In this document: piece after piece, positions 19,475 to 25,834 of the stretch | Numbering within the stretch: the stretch's first letter is position 1 | Layout: each line of letters starts with the position of its first letter | Virus record (IMG/VR): IMGVR_UViG_3300044844_001322 | Coordinates: 1-27,068 of that record | Length of the DNA: 27,068 nt | Strand: one strand, 5' to 3' | From: a virus | Translations under genes and position numbers: made by a program | The notes under the pieces: generated by a model | Seen by the model: only the letters and a program-made list of their open reading frames with translations | The model's database searches: none | What the model was told of the DNA's origin: nothing

Positions 19475-20009
19475 AGCTTTTTTGAAATTTGTTGAACTCT
19501 CTTCGCATTGCATCAACATCACTGCAAGCCTTTGTTGTAAAGCGACAAATCACTTTGCGAATAAAGTCCTCTGCCGTGTGTACGCAGATGAGTGGCATCT
19601 CCCCATAAGCTGGATGAGCTGAGAGAACTTGCCCTCTTCGCTTGGCATATTGAGCCTCAAGCTCTCCTGCAACTGCTTTTAATATTTCAACTTTTTTTGA
19701 CTTTGGTAAACTTTGAATCGCTGATGATATCTCTCGCATCCCATCAGTTATGAACTCTCGTCTTAATGATACGGGGTGATATTCAACAAAAGTATCGTAG
19801 ACTCTAAAATCAAAATAAGTTCTACCAATCTTAATTTGACATGTAGCGCCATTAACCCCTTTCCAATCTGTATATTTTTCAAGGAGCTTTGCACACGCAT
19901 ACTCACTAGCACTTTGAAACTCAATCATCTCGAGAGGCACTGGCGGAAGTGTCGCACGTTCTACGGCTTTTCTTTCTCTCATAGTTTTGGAGATGTCCTC
20001 TTTAGCCAA
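19452..20009 (-). CDS. possible PD-(D/E)XK-like endonuclease, 185 aa
   Basis: The N-terminal half contains SASEYACAKLLEKYTDWKG, then GATCQIKIGRTYFDFRVY with a central FDF, then DTFVEYHPV, a D-x(n)-E-x-H layout like several small phage nucleases where H replaces the usual Lys. The C-terminal half has AVAGELEAQYAKRRGQVLSA and a strand-helix VHTAEDFIRKVICRF. I read this as a nuclease-like fold with low to moderate trust. It is the second gene of a leftward pair, overlapping the first by 31 nt, and has no strong SD (coupled). Confidence 0.6.
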   Translation of the reverse strand: MAKEDISKTMRERKAVERATLPPVPLEMIEFQSASEYACAKLLEKYTDWKGVNGATCQIKIGRTYFDFRVYDTFVEYHPVSLRREFITDGMREISSAIQSLPKSKKVEILKAVAGELEAQYAKRRGQVLSAHPAYGEMPLICVHTAEDFIRKVICRFTTKACSDVDAMRREFNKFQKSFIALRQK

Positions 20010-20221
20010 TCCTCGTGGACCTTATTGACCACCTCAGTAGCAGTGTCAGCATTTGCCGAAATGACGAGACGTTCTTGTTGATCAAACATCTGCATAATCC
20101 AAAGATTCCCCAGGAAATCTAAGGAAACTGCGAGGCTATATTCTTTGGCAATGCTAATGACAGTTGAGAGTTTGTCGAGAGCTGCAATATCGAGAATCCT
20201 ATTAGACACCTTGATCTCCAT
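19979..20221 (-). CDS. hypothetical protein, 80 aa
   Basis: ATG 20221 on the minus strand, with no visible SD. Alternating strand-helix content (LDIAALDKLSTVISIAKEYS, then AVSLDFLGNLWIMQMF). It overlaps and precedes the nuclease-like gene, so the two are a leftward unit starting beside the predicted small RNA on the opposite strand. Not recognised. Confidence 0.6.
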   Translation of the reverse strand: MEIKVSNRILDIAALDKLSTVISIAKEYSLAVSLDFLGNLWIMQMFDQQERLVISANADTATEVVNKVHEDWLKRTSPKL

Positions 20222-20243
20222 GTGTCATCATATAAGGTATAGA

Positions 20244-20249
20244 TATAAT
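20244..20249 (+). promoter_or_regulatory. perfect -10 box TATAAT of the small RNA
   Basis: TATAAT at 20244-20249 is a consensus -10. The -35 position (about 20221-20227, TGTGTC/GTGTCA) is poor. Transcription would start near 20256. A 10-bp inverted repeat (20249-20258/20283-20292) starts in the -10, so it could also be an operator. Confidence 0.5.
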
Positions 20250-20378
20250 ATCTCACAAGTAGACCATGGGCCGTCAGCCTGATTGTGAGATAGGGAACAG
20301 ATTTCTTATGGATTGCCTCCTAAGAAAACGTGGTTTTGCCCAGCTTTCCACAACACGAAAAAAGCTGGGCACTTTTTT
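20250..20378 (+). ncRNA. predicted small RNA with anti-Shine-Dalgarno loop
   Basis: About 125 nt without a coding frame, bounded by TATAAT and an intrinsic terminator. Three hairpins are seen: 5' arm TATCTCACAA (20249-20258) with TTGTGAGATA (20283-20292), only partly transcribed if +1 is near 20256; a middle stem TTTCTTA (20302-20308)/TAAGAAA (20321-20327) whose 12-nt loop is TGGATTGCCTCC; and the terminator. ATTGCCTCCTAAG (20312-20324) is complementary to CTTAGGAGGCAAT upstream of 18730 over 13 nt and to the AGGAGGCAA-type SDs of several other genes over 9-11 nt. It also matches the 16S rRNA 3' end in 11 of 14 positions. A trans-acting translational regulator is the leading reading; an attenuator leader for 20381 or a decayed minus-strand initiation site are alternatives. 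Confidence 0.55.
20338..20378 (+). terminator. strong intrinsic terminator
   Basis: GCCCAGCTTT (20338-20347) pairs perfectly with AAAGCTGGGC (20361-20370) around a 13-nt loop, followed by AC and six T (20373-20378). It is oriented rightward only; on the other strand no T-run follows. Confidence 0.92.
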
Positions 20379-20380
20379 AT

Positions 20381-20617
20381 ATGAAGCGCCAAAAACCTAT
20401 CGCTGCCACGCACTACTTCAACCGAGCACGATGGGATATCATCAATGAGCTCACTGCAGATAACTGGGGCTGGGAGTTTGTCATTGGGGTAAAGCACATT
20501 GGCTCTTCTGACTTTAAGAACGAATTTCCAGAATTTGAAATAATAGCTGAGTATCGGCCTTCAGCTCGTGATAGAAAGAGCCGATATGCAGTCTACGGAC
20601 GGCAGTTACTTTTTTAA
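20381..20617 (+). CDS. hypothetical protein, 78 aa, no SD
   Basis: ATG 20381 is just 2 nt after the terminator's T-run and has no purine-rich SD. The protein is basic and aromatic (HYFNRARWDIINELTADNWG, then FVIGVKHIG, then EFEIIAEYRPSARDR). I do not recognise it. Expression would need terminator read-through and an unusual initiation, or the true start is different. It is followed by TCAGGAGGCAAT of the next gene. Confidence 0.55.
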   Translation: MKRQKPIAATHYFNRARWDIINELTADNWGWEFVIGVKHIGSSDFKNEFPEFEIIAEYRPSARDRKSRYAVYGRQLLF

Positions 20618-20638
20618 TCGTGTAAATCAGGAGGCAAT

Positions 20639-20887
20639 ATGAATAATGCAAAAGCAAATGTGATCATCGCTATGAAGATGTGCGGCATGGAAGCAATCAG
20701 CGAAGGCGGTATGTACCATGCCCTTTTCTCGCAAGGACTAGGAACAGACGAGGCAACAATGGTGGTCAAGGAGCTCTTAGAAGAGGGCAGGGTCACTCGT
20801 TCTGGTTGTGCCTTTATTCTAAATCGCTATGTTCGCCCTCATGGCGAAGAAAATCCCGCTCGGGCATGGGCAGTTTGCAATAGTTGA
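20639..20887 (+). CDS. small winged-helix-like protein, 82 aa
   Basis: ATG 20639 after ATCAGGAGGCAAT. Residues about 22-65 (GGMYHALFSQGLGTDEATMV, then VKELLEEGRVTRSGCAFIL) resemble the last two helices and wing of a winged-helix domain: helix, turn, recognition helix, then a beta hairpin. A DNA-binding role is possible. Its end overlaps the HNH endonuclease gene, which starts within it in another frame. Confidence 0.6.
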   Translation: MNNAKANVIIAMKMCGMEAISEGGMYHALFSQGLGTDEATMVVKELLEEGRVTRSGCAFILNRYVRPHGEENPARAWAVCNS

Positions 20888-21305
20888 TGATGAGGACTTT
20901 GAGTTCATCTCGAAGTACAAGTGGCATATCCTCCCATGTCCAAATAGAGAGGGAGGATATGCTGTCACAAAGATACGAATGCATCGTCTTATAATAGACG
21001 CACCTAAAGATATGTTCGTCGACCATATCAACGGAGACCCGCTCGACAATAGGCAATGCAATCTAAGGCTCTGCACAAACGCTCAGAATCAGCAGAATAC
21101 TGGTAGCCGTGGAGGTTCTTCACGTCATAAGGGCGTAAGTTTCATTAAGAAATCAGGGAAATGGAAGGCTTCATTTTTATTTGAAGGACGACACTATTAC
21201 TGTGGCCTGTGGGATAACGAGGATGATGCTGCTCGTGCAGTAGATAAAAAAAGAGGCGAAGTATGTGGAACCTTCGCCTCAAAAAACCTATACGATGAAG
21301 ATTAG
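20841..21305 (+). CDS. HNH homing-type endonuclease with AP2-like domain
   Basis: 154 aa from ATG 20841, where the product opens MAKKIPLGHGQFAIVDDEDF, the usual start of this type; ATG 20829 adds four residues. HNH part: RMHRLI, then VDHINGDPLDNRQCNLRLCT (the H-N-...-N core), then AQNQQNT. Residues 110-150 are a DNA-binding AP2/ERF-like region: SSRHKGVSFIKKSGKWKASF, then YCGLWDNEDDAARA. Such free-standing genes cut unoccupied alleles and are mobile. No SD. It is convergent with the late genes, overlapping tail to tail by 4 nt. Confidence 0.9.
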   Translation: MAKKIPLGHGQFAIVDDEDFEFISKYKWHILPCPNREGGYAVTKIRMHRLIIDAPKDMFVDHINGDPLDNRQCNLRLCTNAQNQQNTGSRGGSSRHKGVSFIKKSGKWKASFLFEGRHYYCGLWDNEDDAARAVDKKRGEVCGTFASKNLYDED

Positions 21306-21937
21306 CCGTTTGTTCTCTGATAGAGAATAGCTGCTAATCGAACCATCGCATCTTTTGCGTAGGTTTCTGCAGCTGGCCCTTGGCCATTGTACTGACGGAA
21401 TATCTCTCTGAGACGGTGTTCTGTGGCTTTAGCCTTAACTGTCTCGTCGATCCTACGAACAATCCGTGCGGCGCACATAGCGCTCTTCTCAGTGTCGTAC
21501 AGCTTAGAGAAATGAAGCCCACACTCTCGCTCAGCCGTAAGGCCAAGGATGTGAAAGACCCCGTGCGAGCTGGCAAGCATTCGCACCTCGCTATCGCTTA
21601 GCTCTCGATAGTTCCTATCGCCACGCAGCCGAGAAAAGAGATGTGGCTCAAAGCGATAAAGAGCCCTCTGATTCCCTCCAGAGCTCTCTTTATCAGAGAT
21701 AACGTGAAGAATAAGAGGGTCTACTCCGTTTGTCTTGGAGGCCTTTACTATCGACTCTTCAAGGTTCAATGAACGCTGTGCGACTTCTTTCTTCGGAAGC
21801 ACGTCAACGATCTTCTCTTTTGCCTGCAGTGCTTTTGCGACAGTAAAGTTGAGCGCAATCTTTAGGCCTGTAGTGACCAACACGCAGATGGCCATGCCAA
21901 CAACAACTTTACCCAGGAACGTAGTTATCTTTCTCAT
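21302..21937 (-). CDS. membrane-anchored muramidase/transglycosylase-like endolysin
   Basis: 211 aa from ATG 21937, fixed by TATGGAGGTATC; upstream in-frame codons are not needed. Residues about 5-27 (TTFLGKVVVGMAICVLVTTG region) are a signal-anchor. The catalytic part reads ILHVISDKESSGG (candidate catalytic Glu), RFEPHLFSRLRG, SSHGVFHILGL (as in lysozyme-like transglycosylases), then a helical end with RQYNGQG. This resembles peptidoglycan-cleaving enzymes. Last gene of the lysis cluster. A signal-anchor start recalls SAR endolysins, exported without needing a holin pore. Function in wall lysis likely; exact family unsure. Confidence 0.7.
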   Translation of the reverse strand: MRKITTFLGKVVVGMAICVLVTTGLKIALNFTVAKALQAKEKIVDVLPKKEVAQRSLNLEESIVKASKTNGVDPLILHVISDKESSGGNQRALYRFEPHLFSRLRGDRNYRELSDSEVRMLASSHGVFHILGLTAERECGLHFSKLYDTEKSAMCAARIVRRIDETVKAKATEHRLREIFRQYNGQGPAAETYAKDAMVRLAAILYQRTNG

Positions 21938-21958
21938 GATACCTCCATATAAAAAACG

Positions 21959-21982
21959 GCAAAAAGCCGACACGAGCGGCTT
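21959..21982 (-). terminator. leftward terminator/attenuator before the muramidase gene
   Basis: On the minus strand AAGCCG (21982-21977), a 7-nt loop, CGGCTT (21969-21964) then TTTTT. A 6-bp stem with a T-run lies between the holin-like gene and the muramidase SD, so some leftward transcription may end here. Confidence 0.65.
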
Positions 21983-22044
21983 AGCCTTCTCTATAAGATT
22001 CATGGAAAACATATTCAGTGGCAACAAAAAAGTATCAAACGCAG

Positions 22045-22332
22045 TTACTCGCTAGGAGGTAACTTAGCCTTTGCACCTTTATGCAGTACGCCAATGGTAA
22101 GGAAGCTTAGCCCAAGGGCATCAAGCACTGGCTCGGATGCCTTTACAGCGTCTCCAAGGCTCTTTGAAGCATCCTTGAGCCATGGGTATTGCGGGAACAG
22201 AGGGGCAATCTGCTCAAGGGCATGAAGGGCCGCTGCGACGATTATAAGAAAAGCTCCGATGAGAGTCTTTTTACCATCAATAAACTTTCCAAACTTAGTT
22301 TGAGAAAAGATGTAGATCAGTATTCTGTTCAT
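22045..22332 (-). CDS. holin-like membrane protein, 95 aa
   Basis: ATG 22332 behind TTAAGGAAGCTT. Two hydrophobic segments: KTLIGAFLIIVAAALHAL (about 20-38) and ALGLSFLTIGVLHKG (about 70-84), with a short linker rich in Pro/Ala/Lys. Size, two membrane segments and position between lipoprotein and muramidase genes fit a class II-like holin. No strict family motif, so holin is by topology and context. Confidence 0.7.
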   Translation of the reverse strand: MNRILIYIFSQTKFGKFIDGKKTLIGAFLIIVAAALHALEQIAPLFPQYPWLKDASKSLGDAVKASEPVLDALGLSFLTIGVLHKGAKAKLPPSE

Positions 22333-22340
22333 AAGCTTCC

Positions 22341-22544
22341 TTAAAAACGGCGGTTTATAGAGACAAGCCCTCCTGTGCCCATTTTGCACAGTCCTAGCTT
22401 TGGCTTCACATTACCACCATTGTCATAATCACTATCTGGACACTGACCTTGACTTGGGCTTCCTGAGTTATCCCAGAGCTCAACACCAATGCCTAAACAT
22501 CCAGAGAGTAAAATACATAGACAAAGCGCTACTGCTTTATACAC
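22341..22544 (-). CDS. small Cys-containing lipoprotein, lysis cluster
   Basis: 67 aa from GTG 22544 (SD CCAAGG), overlapping the previous gene by 16 nt. Signal peptide with lipobox LLSGC, mature Cys16. The mature part is rich in Gly/Asn/Asp with two further cysteines. Could be an outer-membrane spanin (Rz1-like) by position and anchor, though it lacks the usual Pro-rich tract. Confidence 0.65.
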   Translation of the reverse strand: MYKAVALCLCILLSGCLGIGVELWDNSGSPSQGQCPDSDYDNGGNVKPKLGLCKMGTGGLVSINRRF

Positions 22545-23347
22545 GCCTTGGCCCCTTCGAATTCCAAATCTTCTGCCCTCTTTGTACGCTTATATGGCGG
22601 GATAAATTGCCCGCTATATTTATAGGGGAGAAGATTAAAGCCAGTAGTCCAATAGAATATAGCTTCGCATTGTTCTGAGTTTGTCTTCAACCTTTCTAAA
22701 TTTGCATCAAATAGAGAGATCCCATCTGTGTCAGAAATGCATCGTTGGCCTGTTTTATAAGACATTGAATCCCCATGCTTTTCGCAGATAAGTCCTCGTA
22801 AGCACTCATAATGCATGGGGGAATCGACGATAGAGTCTTGAGGAAAATACTTAAGCGCCTCATTCAGTAAAACCCTGCGAGCCTTATCTGATATTTTACA
22901 CTCAAGGCATAAAGAATAACGGATAGTTAGATCTTTTTTTGACTCTCCTAGAATAGCTTTCGTCCGCATGATACTCGCTCGATAACGCTGCAGAAGCTTG
23001 CGATCCTTGTTCTCCAACTTTTTCTGAGCCGTCTTCTGACTCTCCCCATAAAACACGTCGTATTTGCTGCAGCTTCTTCCACGCTCTGGAAAGCACGTGC
23101 CATTCGCCAGGTGGACTCTGACATACTTTCCCCCAGGCACCTTGAGGAACTTTCTGACGCAACTGCACTCATGTCCAAATGCATCCGCTAAATATCCAAT
23201 TGCTTTTGTATGTGAGCTCTCGAGAGCTTTTAGCGATCGCCCGCATGGGAAATTTGGGTTACACATTCCAATGTAGCTTGCCCCGCCAAGCGGTTCGGCA
23301 AGCGCCATGATAGGTAAAATGAGACTAAGAATAAGGAAAAGTTTCAT
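22529..23347 (-). CDS. secreted Cys-rich protein in the lysis cluster
   Basis: 272 aa, with an N-terminal signal peptide (MKLFLILSLILPIMALA, cleavage near residue 17). About 12 cysteines in the mature part: MCNPNFPCGRS, ECSCVRKF, ANGTCFPERGRSCSKYD, SLCLECKISD, YECLRGLICEKHG. It may be a periplasmic disulfide-bonded enzyme; YSLCLECKISDKARRVLLNE resembles a 'LGLE.N....A...L' block in secreted phage proteins of unknown activity. It starts in the tail of the lysozyme gene (23-nt overlap). Lysis role from context only. Confidence 0.65.
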   Translation of the reverse strand: MKLFLILSLILPIMALAEPLGGASYIGMCNPNFPCGRSLKALESSHTKAIGYLADAFGHECSCVRKFLKVPGGKYVRVHLANGTCFPERGRSCSKYDVFYGESQKTAQKKLENKDRKLLQRYRASIMRTKAILGESKKDLTIRYSLCLECKISDKARRVLLNEALKYFPQDSIVDSPMHYECLRGLICEKHGDSMSYKTGQRCISDTDGISLFDANLERLKTNSEQCEAIFYWTTGFNLLPYKYSGQFIPPYKRTKRAEDLEFEGAKACIKQ

Positions 23348-23813
23348 GGCATATCATCCCAATTACTCGTTCTGCTCGGCCTTTGACCTGCTTGAACCAG
23401 AGTGATTGCCGTAGCCCTGTCTCAACCTCAAACCAGTCTTCGATCTGAGCTGCTCTGATTGTATTCTTGAACTTCAAAAGTCGTGCACGGCCTAAGTTGA
23501 ATGCGAGGTTAACCCACCCCAGCTGACGATTCTCTGACCATGTAGAAAAGAGCTCGCCGAAGATATCGGCGCATATTTTTTGTGCGACCTGCACATCTTC
23601 GTCCAACCACTGCAAGGCCATTTCCCGAGTTATACCTACGGTGCGATATCGCTGAAGTTCTTCTTCTGTAATGCGACGATCTGAAAGGTTACGGCCACAC
23701 CCTATCGTCCAAGCATTCGCCGTACATTTATATGCTTTGAGTCGAAGCCCCTCATCTTTGATGAGCATTGAATGAGTGGCCCGACACCAATTTTTGGTAT
23801 TATTCTTTATCAT
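23325..23813 (-). CDS. T4-type lysozyme (GH24 endolysin)
   Basis: 162 aa from ATG 23813, overlapping the HNH gene stop (TGATG). The GH24 catalytic stretch is clear: MLIKDEGLRLKAYKCTANAW followed by TIGCGRNL. The first Glu (in DEG) and the Thr of TIG match E11 and T26 of T4 lysozyme; the D20 position is Cys here, as in some natural GH24 enzymes. The rest has NLAFNLG and the C-terminal helices (LWFKQVKGRAERVIGMICHE). It cleaves the MurNAc-GlcNAc bond; no signal peptide is seen, so it likely needs the holin. Confidence 0.9.
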   Translation of the reverse strand: MIKNNTKNWCRATHSMLIKDEGLRLKAYKCTANAWTIGCGRNLSDRRITEEELQRYRTVGITREMALQWLDEDVQVAQKICADIFGELFSTWSENRQLGWVNLAFNLGRARLLKFKNTIRAAQIEDWFEVETGLRQSLWFKQVKGRAERVIGMICHETFPYS

Positions 23814-24394
23814 CAATCAGTTTTTATATGGCCCCATACCTTTCCTAATCTTACTCTTGATACTGTATTTTCAGCTACTCCAAGATTTCTAGCTATCTTG
23901 CGCTGTAGTCCATGCGGCCATTCCTTAATGCCCTTGATGTATTTGACATCTTCAATTTTTAACTTTGAATTAGGGTGTGCTTCCCCAATGTGTATTGGCG
24001 GGGGTGAATAAGTCTTATGCTTTTTAATGTCGCCCATATTATTCTGATGGGTATCCCATCTTAAATTATCAAGGCGATTATCAAGCGGATTGCCATTATT
24101 ATGGCACCCTTCGAATCCTGAAGGGCATGGGCCTATGAATGTTGAGAGAACTAATTGATGTACTTTGCAGTGCTTATTTTCACCATTAACTCTAAGTACA
24201 ACAATCTTACATATTGGCTTTTCTTTTCGCATTCGTACCCAGCCATCAAGAGGTTTTGGCTTGATATTTATTACTTGGCTAAATTTGGGATGCTTTGGGT
24301 TCTTTCGCTCAAATGTGCGACCTAATTGTCTAACTCCTCCAAGGTTACTAACTTGATAATTCGGAGCCCATTCAATCGTTTTCCAATGTTCCAT
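23813..24394 (-). CDS. HNH endonuclease with NUMOD4 and HTH modules
   Basis: 194 aa from ATG 24394. N-terminal NUMOD4-like segment: WKTIEWAPNYQVSNLGGVRQ. Then the HNH core: CKVHQLVLSTFIGPCPSGFE, CHNNGNPLDNRLDNLRWDT with H-N-N, then NNMGDIKKH. C-terminal DNA-binding helix-turn-helix: SKLKIEDVKYIKGIKEW, then IARNLGVAENTVSRVRLGKVW. This is a typical free-standing phage homing endonuclease; it sits directly before the lysozyme gene, whose start overlaps its stop. Confidence 0.9.
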   Translation of the reverse strand: MEHWKTIEWAPNYQVSNLGGVRQLGRTFERKNPKHPKFSQVINIKPKPLDGWVRMRKEKPICKIVVLRVNGENKHCKVHQLVLSTFIGPCPSGFEGCHNNGNPLDNRLDNLRWDTHQNNMGDIKKHKTYSPPPIHIGEAHPNSKLKIEDVKYIKGIKEWPHGLQRKIARNLGVAENTVSRVRLGKVWGHIKTD

Positions 24395-24474
24395 CTGCAA
24401 GCCATAAAGAAATTATAACTTACATTAAACAGCCTCTCTAGATTTCGTCAAGCCAACGGTTAGGATTACTGGCC

Positions 24475-24969
24475 CTATACCCAAGCTACTAAAGCATTGG
24501 CACCAGTGGCAGTTCCGAGCGAGAAAATGACTTCAACAAATACACATCCTCGAGTTTGCAGTTGGAAGCTACCAATCGTGTCATTTGCTGGACTTGAAAG
24601 CTTTGAGTCTACGTTAGCTTGAACTTGAGTAAGAACTATCGTGTCGGCAAACCGTTGAGACGCTATGACCTCATAGCCAGCTACACCTACCGCAGTTGAT
24701 AGCGTACAAGCTGCCTGGCCTAGTATTGTTGGCGTCCAAAGACCAAGGTCAGATACCTTCCAGCCAATAACTCGGAGGTCAAAAGTAGCGTTGTCTGCGC
24801 CATCGCCGAATGGAACAATCTGAACCCAGTCTGGCGCTGCCTGTCCAACTACTGGGTCTGAAACTATGCCAGCACCAGATGGTTGTGTTGCTGTCGGAAC
24901 TCTAGCTGGGAATGCGCCAGTGGCTGAAGTGGCCCTAGCCCTTTGAAGTTTTGAAACGTATGCGCCCAT
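24475..24969 (-). CDS. probable virion protein, 164 aa
   Basis: Begins 1 nt after the upstream gene's stop. Beta-rich, low in charge and rich in Ala/Thr/Val/Gly (ATSATGAFPARVPTATQPS, then VGQAAPDWVQIVPFG), the style of minor capsid, neck or decoration proteins. It resembles small phage structural proteins whose detailed role is not known to me. The short sequence 24395-24474 before the HNH gene has no gene. Confidence 0.6.
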   Translation of the reverse strand: MGAYVSKLQRARATSATGAFPARVPTATQPSGAGIVSDPVVGQAAPDWVQIVPFGDGADNATFDLRVIGWKVSDLGLWTPTILGQAACTLSTAVGVAGYEVIASQRFADTIVLTQVQANVDSKLSSPANDTIGSFQLQTRGCVFVEVIFSLGTATGANALVAWV

Positions 24970-24970
24970 G

Positions 24971-25231
24971 TTATTTTGCCTTGCCTTGAATTAAGTAGTC
25001 TATCTTGCCTTCAATTCTATCAAGACGACGATTAACGCCATCTACATTTGCCTCAAGAGCACTGATACGCCCGTTACGCTCTGAAATATCAGAAACCATC
25101 GTATCTATGCGGCTTGTAAGATGCGACAGCCAAAACCCACCAATAGAGCTTATAAGGCCAATCAACCCGCCCATTATCCAGCGGAATGTGTCGTTATCCA
25201 CGCCCAAGATGCTCCATAGAATATCCTTCAC
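24971..25231 (-). CDS. membrane coiled-coil protein, 86 aa
   Basis: GTG 25231 start, no strong SD. Residues about 17-37 (WIMGGLIGLISSIGGFWLSH) are a membrane helix; the rest is a coiled coil (DISERNGRISALEANVDGV, then NRRLDRIEGKIDYLI). A membrane anchor plus RIEGKID coiled coil resembles XhlA-like hemolysin/holin-associated proteins or an inner-membrane spanin. It may belong to lysis despite lying among virion genes. Confidence 0.65.
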   Translation of the reverse strand: MKDILWSILGVDNDTFRWIMGGLIGLISSIGGFWLSHLTSRIDTMVSDISERNGRISALEANVDGVNRRLDRIEGKIDYLIQGKAK

Positions 25232-25272
25232 AGCGTAAAGAATATCAGGAATTCACAGTACTTTTCCAGATA

Positions 25273-25650
25273 TTAAATCCCCATGATTGTCAGCGAGTTT
25301 TCACTCGACGCCAGAGCCATTCCCGTCATGTTCTTAATAGTGAAACTACTAAGAAAGGAGGCTGGAATATTATTGAATTCCAGTCGCTTGGCCGCTATTC
25401 CTGACGCAACCGATTGCTCGTAATAGTCGGTTCCGTTGTCAATTCTAATAGTGCCGCTTACCACCTCAATCTCGCCAAGGATTATAATTACCTTAGCGTT
25501 TGTCGCTCCTGATGGGTTGGAGTACGACAGCGTTCCTGTATCTGCTCCGTCAGCAAGGCTATTAAGTTGAGGGTCTAGGAATACGACCTCTTTCTTAGTA
25601 ATAGTAGTGTTTTCCGAAGAACTCCCCGACGGGACAACAATCATTGCCAT
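25273..25650 (-). CDS. probable virion protein, 125 aa
   Basis: ATG 25650 with SD TAGGAGCTTATCA. Beta-rich protein with SSSENTTITKKEVVFLDPQL, then GTIRIDNGTDYYEQSV, then SFTIKNMTGMALASSENS. Jelly-roll-like in look, as in tail or decoration proteins. It resembles the 26662 partial protein in ending with a short beta unit. Function in the virion by context. Confidence 0.6.
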   Translation of the reverse strand: MAMIVVPSGSSSENTTITKKEVVFLDPQLNSLADGADTGTLSYSNPSGATNAKVIIILGEIEVVSGTIRIDNGTDYYEQSVASGIAAKRLEFNNIPASFLSSFTIKNMTGMALASSENSLTIMGI

Positions 25651-25660
25651 TGATAAGCTC

Positions 25661-25825
25661 CTATTTCCATACTCCAGTTACCTTTAACTTCGGAGTTGCT
25701 GTTTTCCAAACTCCAGCAACTTTTATCCAGACCGTAGCCTGTTTCCACACCCCAGCAACCTTTATCCAGGCTATGGTGCCTGTCGGCGGTGCTGGTGCTA
25801 TAAGTGGCTGTCTAATCCGAAGCAT
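25661..25825 (-). CDS. 54-aa repeat peptide with WIKVAGVWK units
   Basis: ATG 25825 (SD AAGGATTATCA) to TAG 25661-25663. The sequence has three tandem units: IAWIKVAGVWKQATV, then WIKVAGVWKTATP, then KLKVTGVWK, about 13 residues each, after a Pro-rich start. Similar W-K-V-x-G-x-W-K repeats occur in small phage structural proteins and at ends of tail proteins. The DNA repeats are visible as AAAGTTGCTGG copies. Short, but between two well-packed virion genes and with a good SD. Confidence 0.7.
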   Translation of the reverse strand: MLRIRQPLIAPAPPTGTIAWIKVAGVWKQATVWIKVAGVWKTATPKLKVTGVWK

Positions 25826-25834
25826 TGATAATCC

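Noticed and set aside
20306-20330. Minus-strand start site with AGGAGGCAATCC
   Set aside because: The SD is strong but only ATA, not ATG/GTG/TTG, follows at proper distance and the frame is not a gene; a decayed start remains an alternative to the small-RNA reading.
20266-20448. 60-aa open frame crossing the terminator
   Set aside because: It runs through the hairpin and T-run of the strong terminator and has no SD; the region is better explained as a small RNA followed by the 20381 gene.
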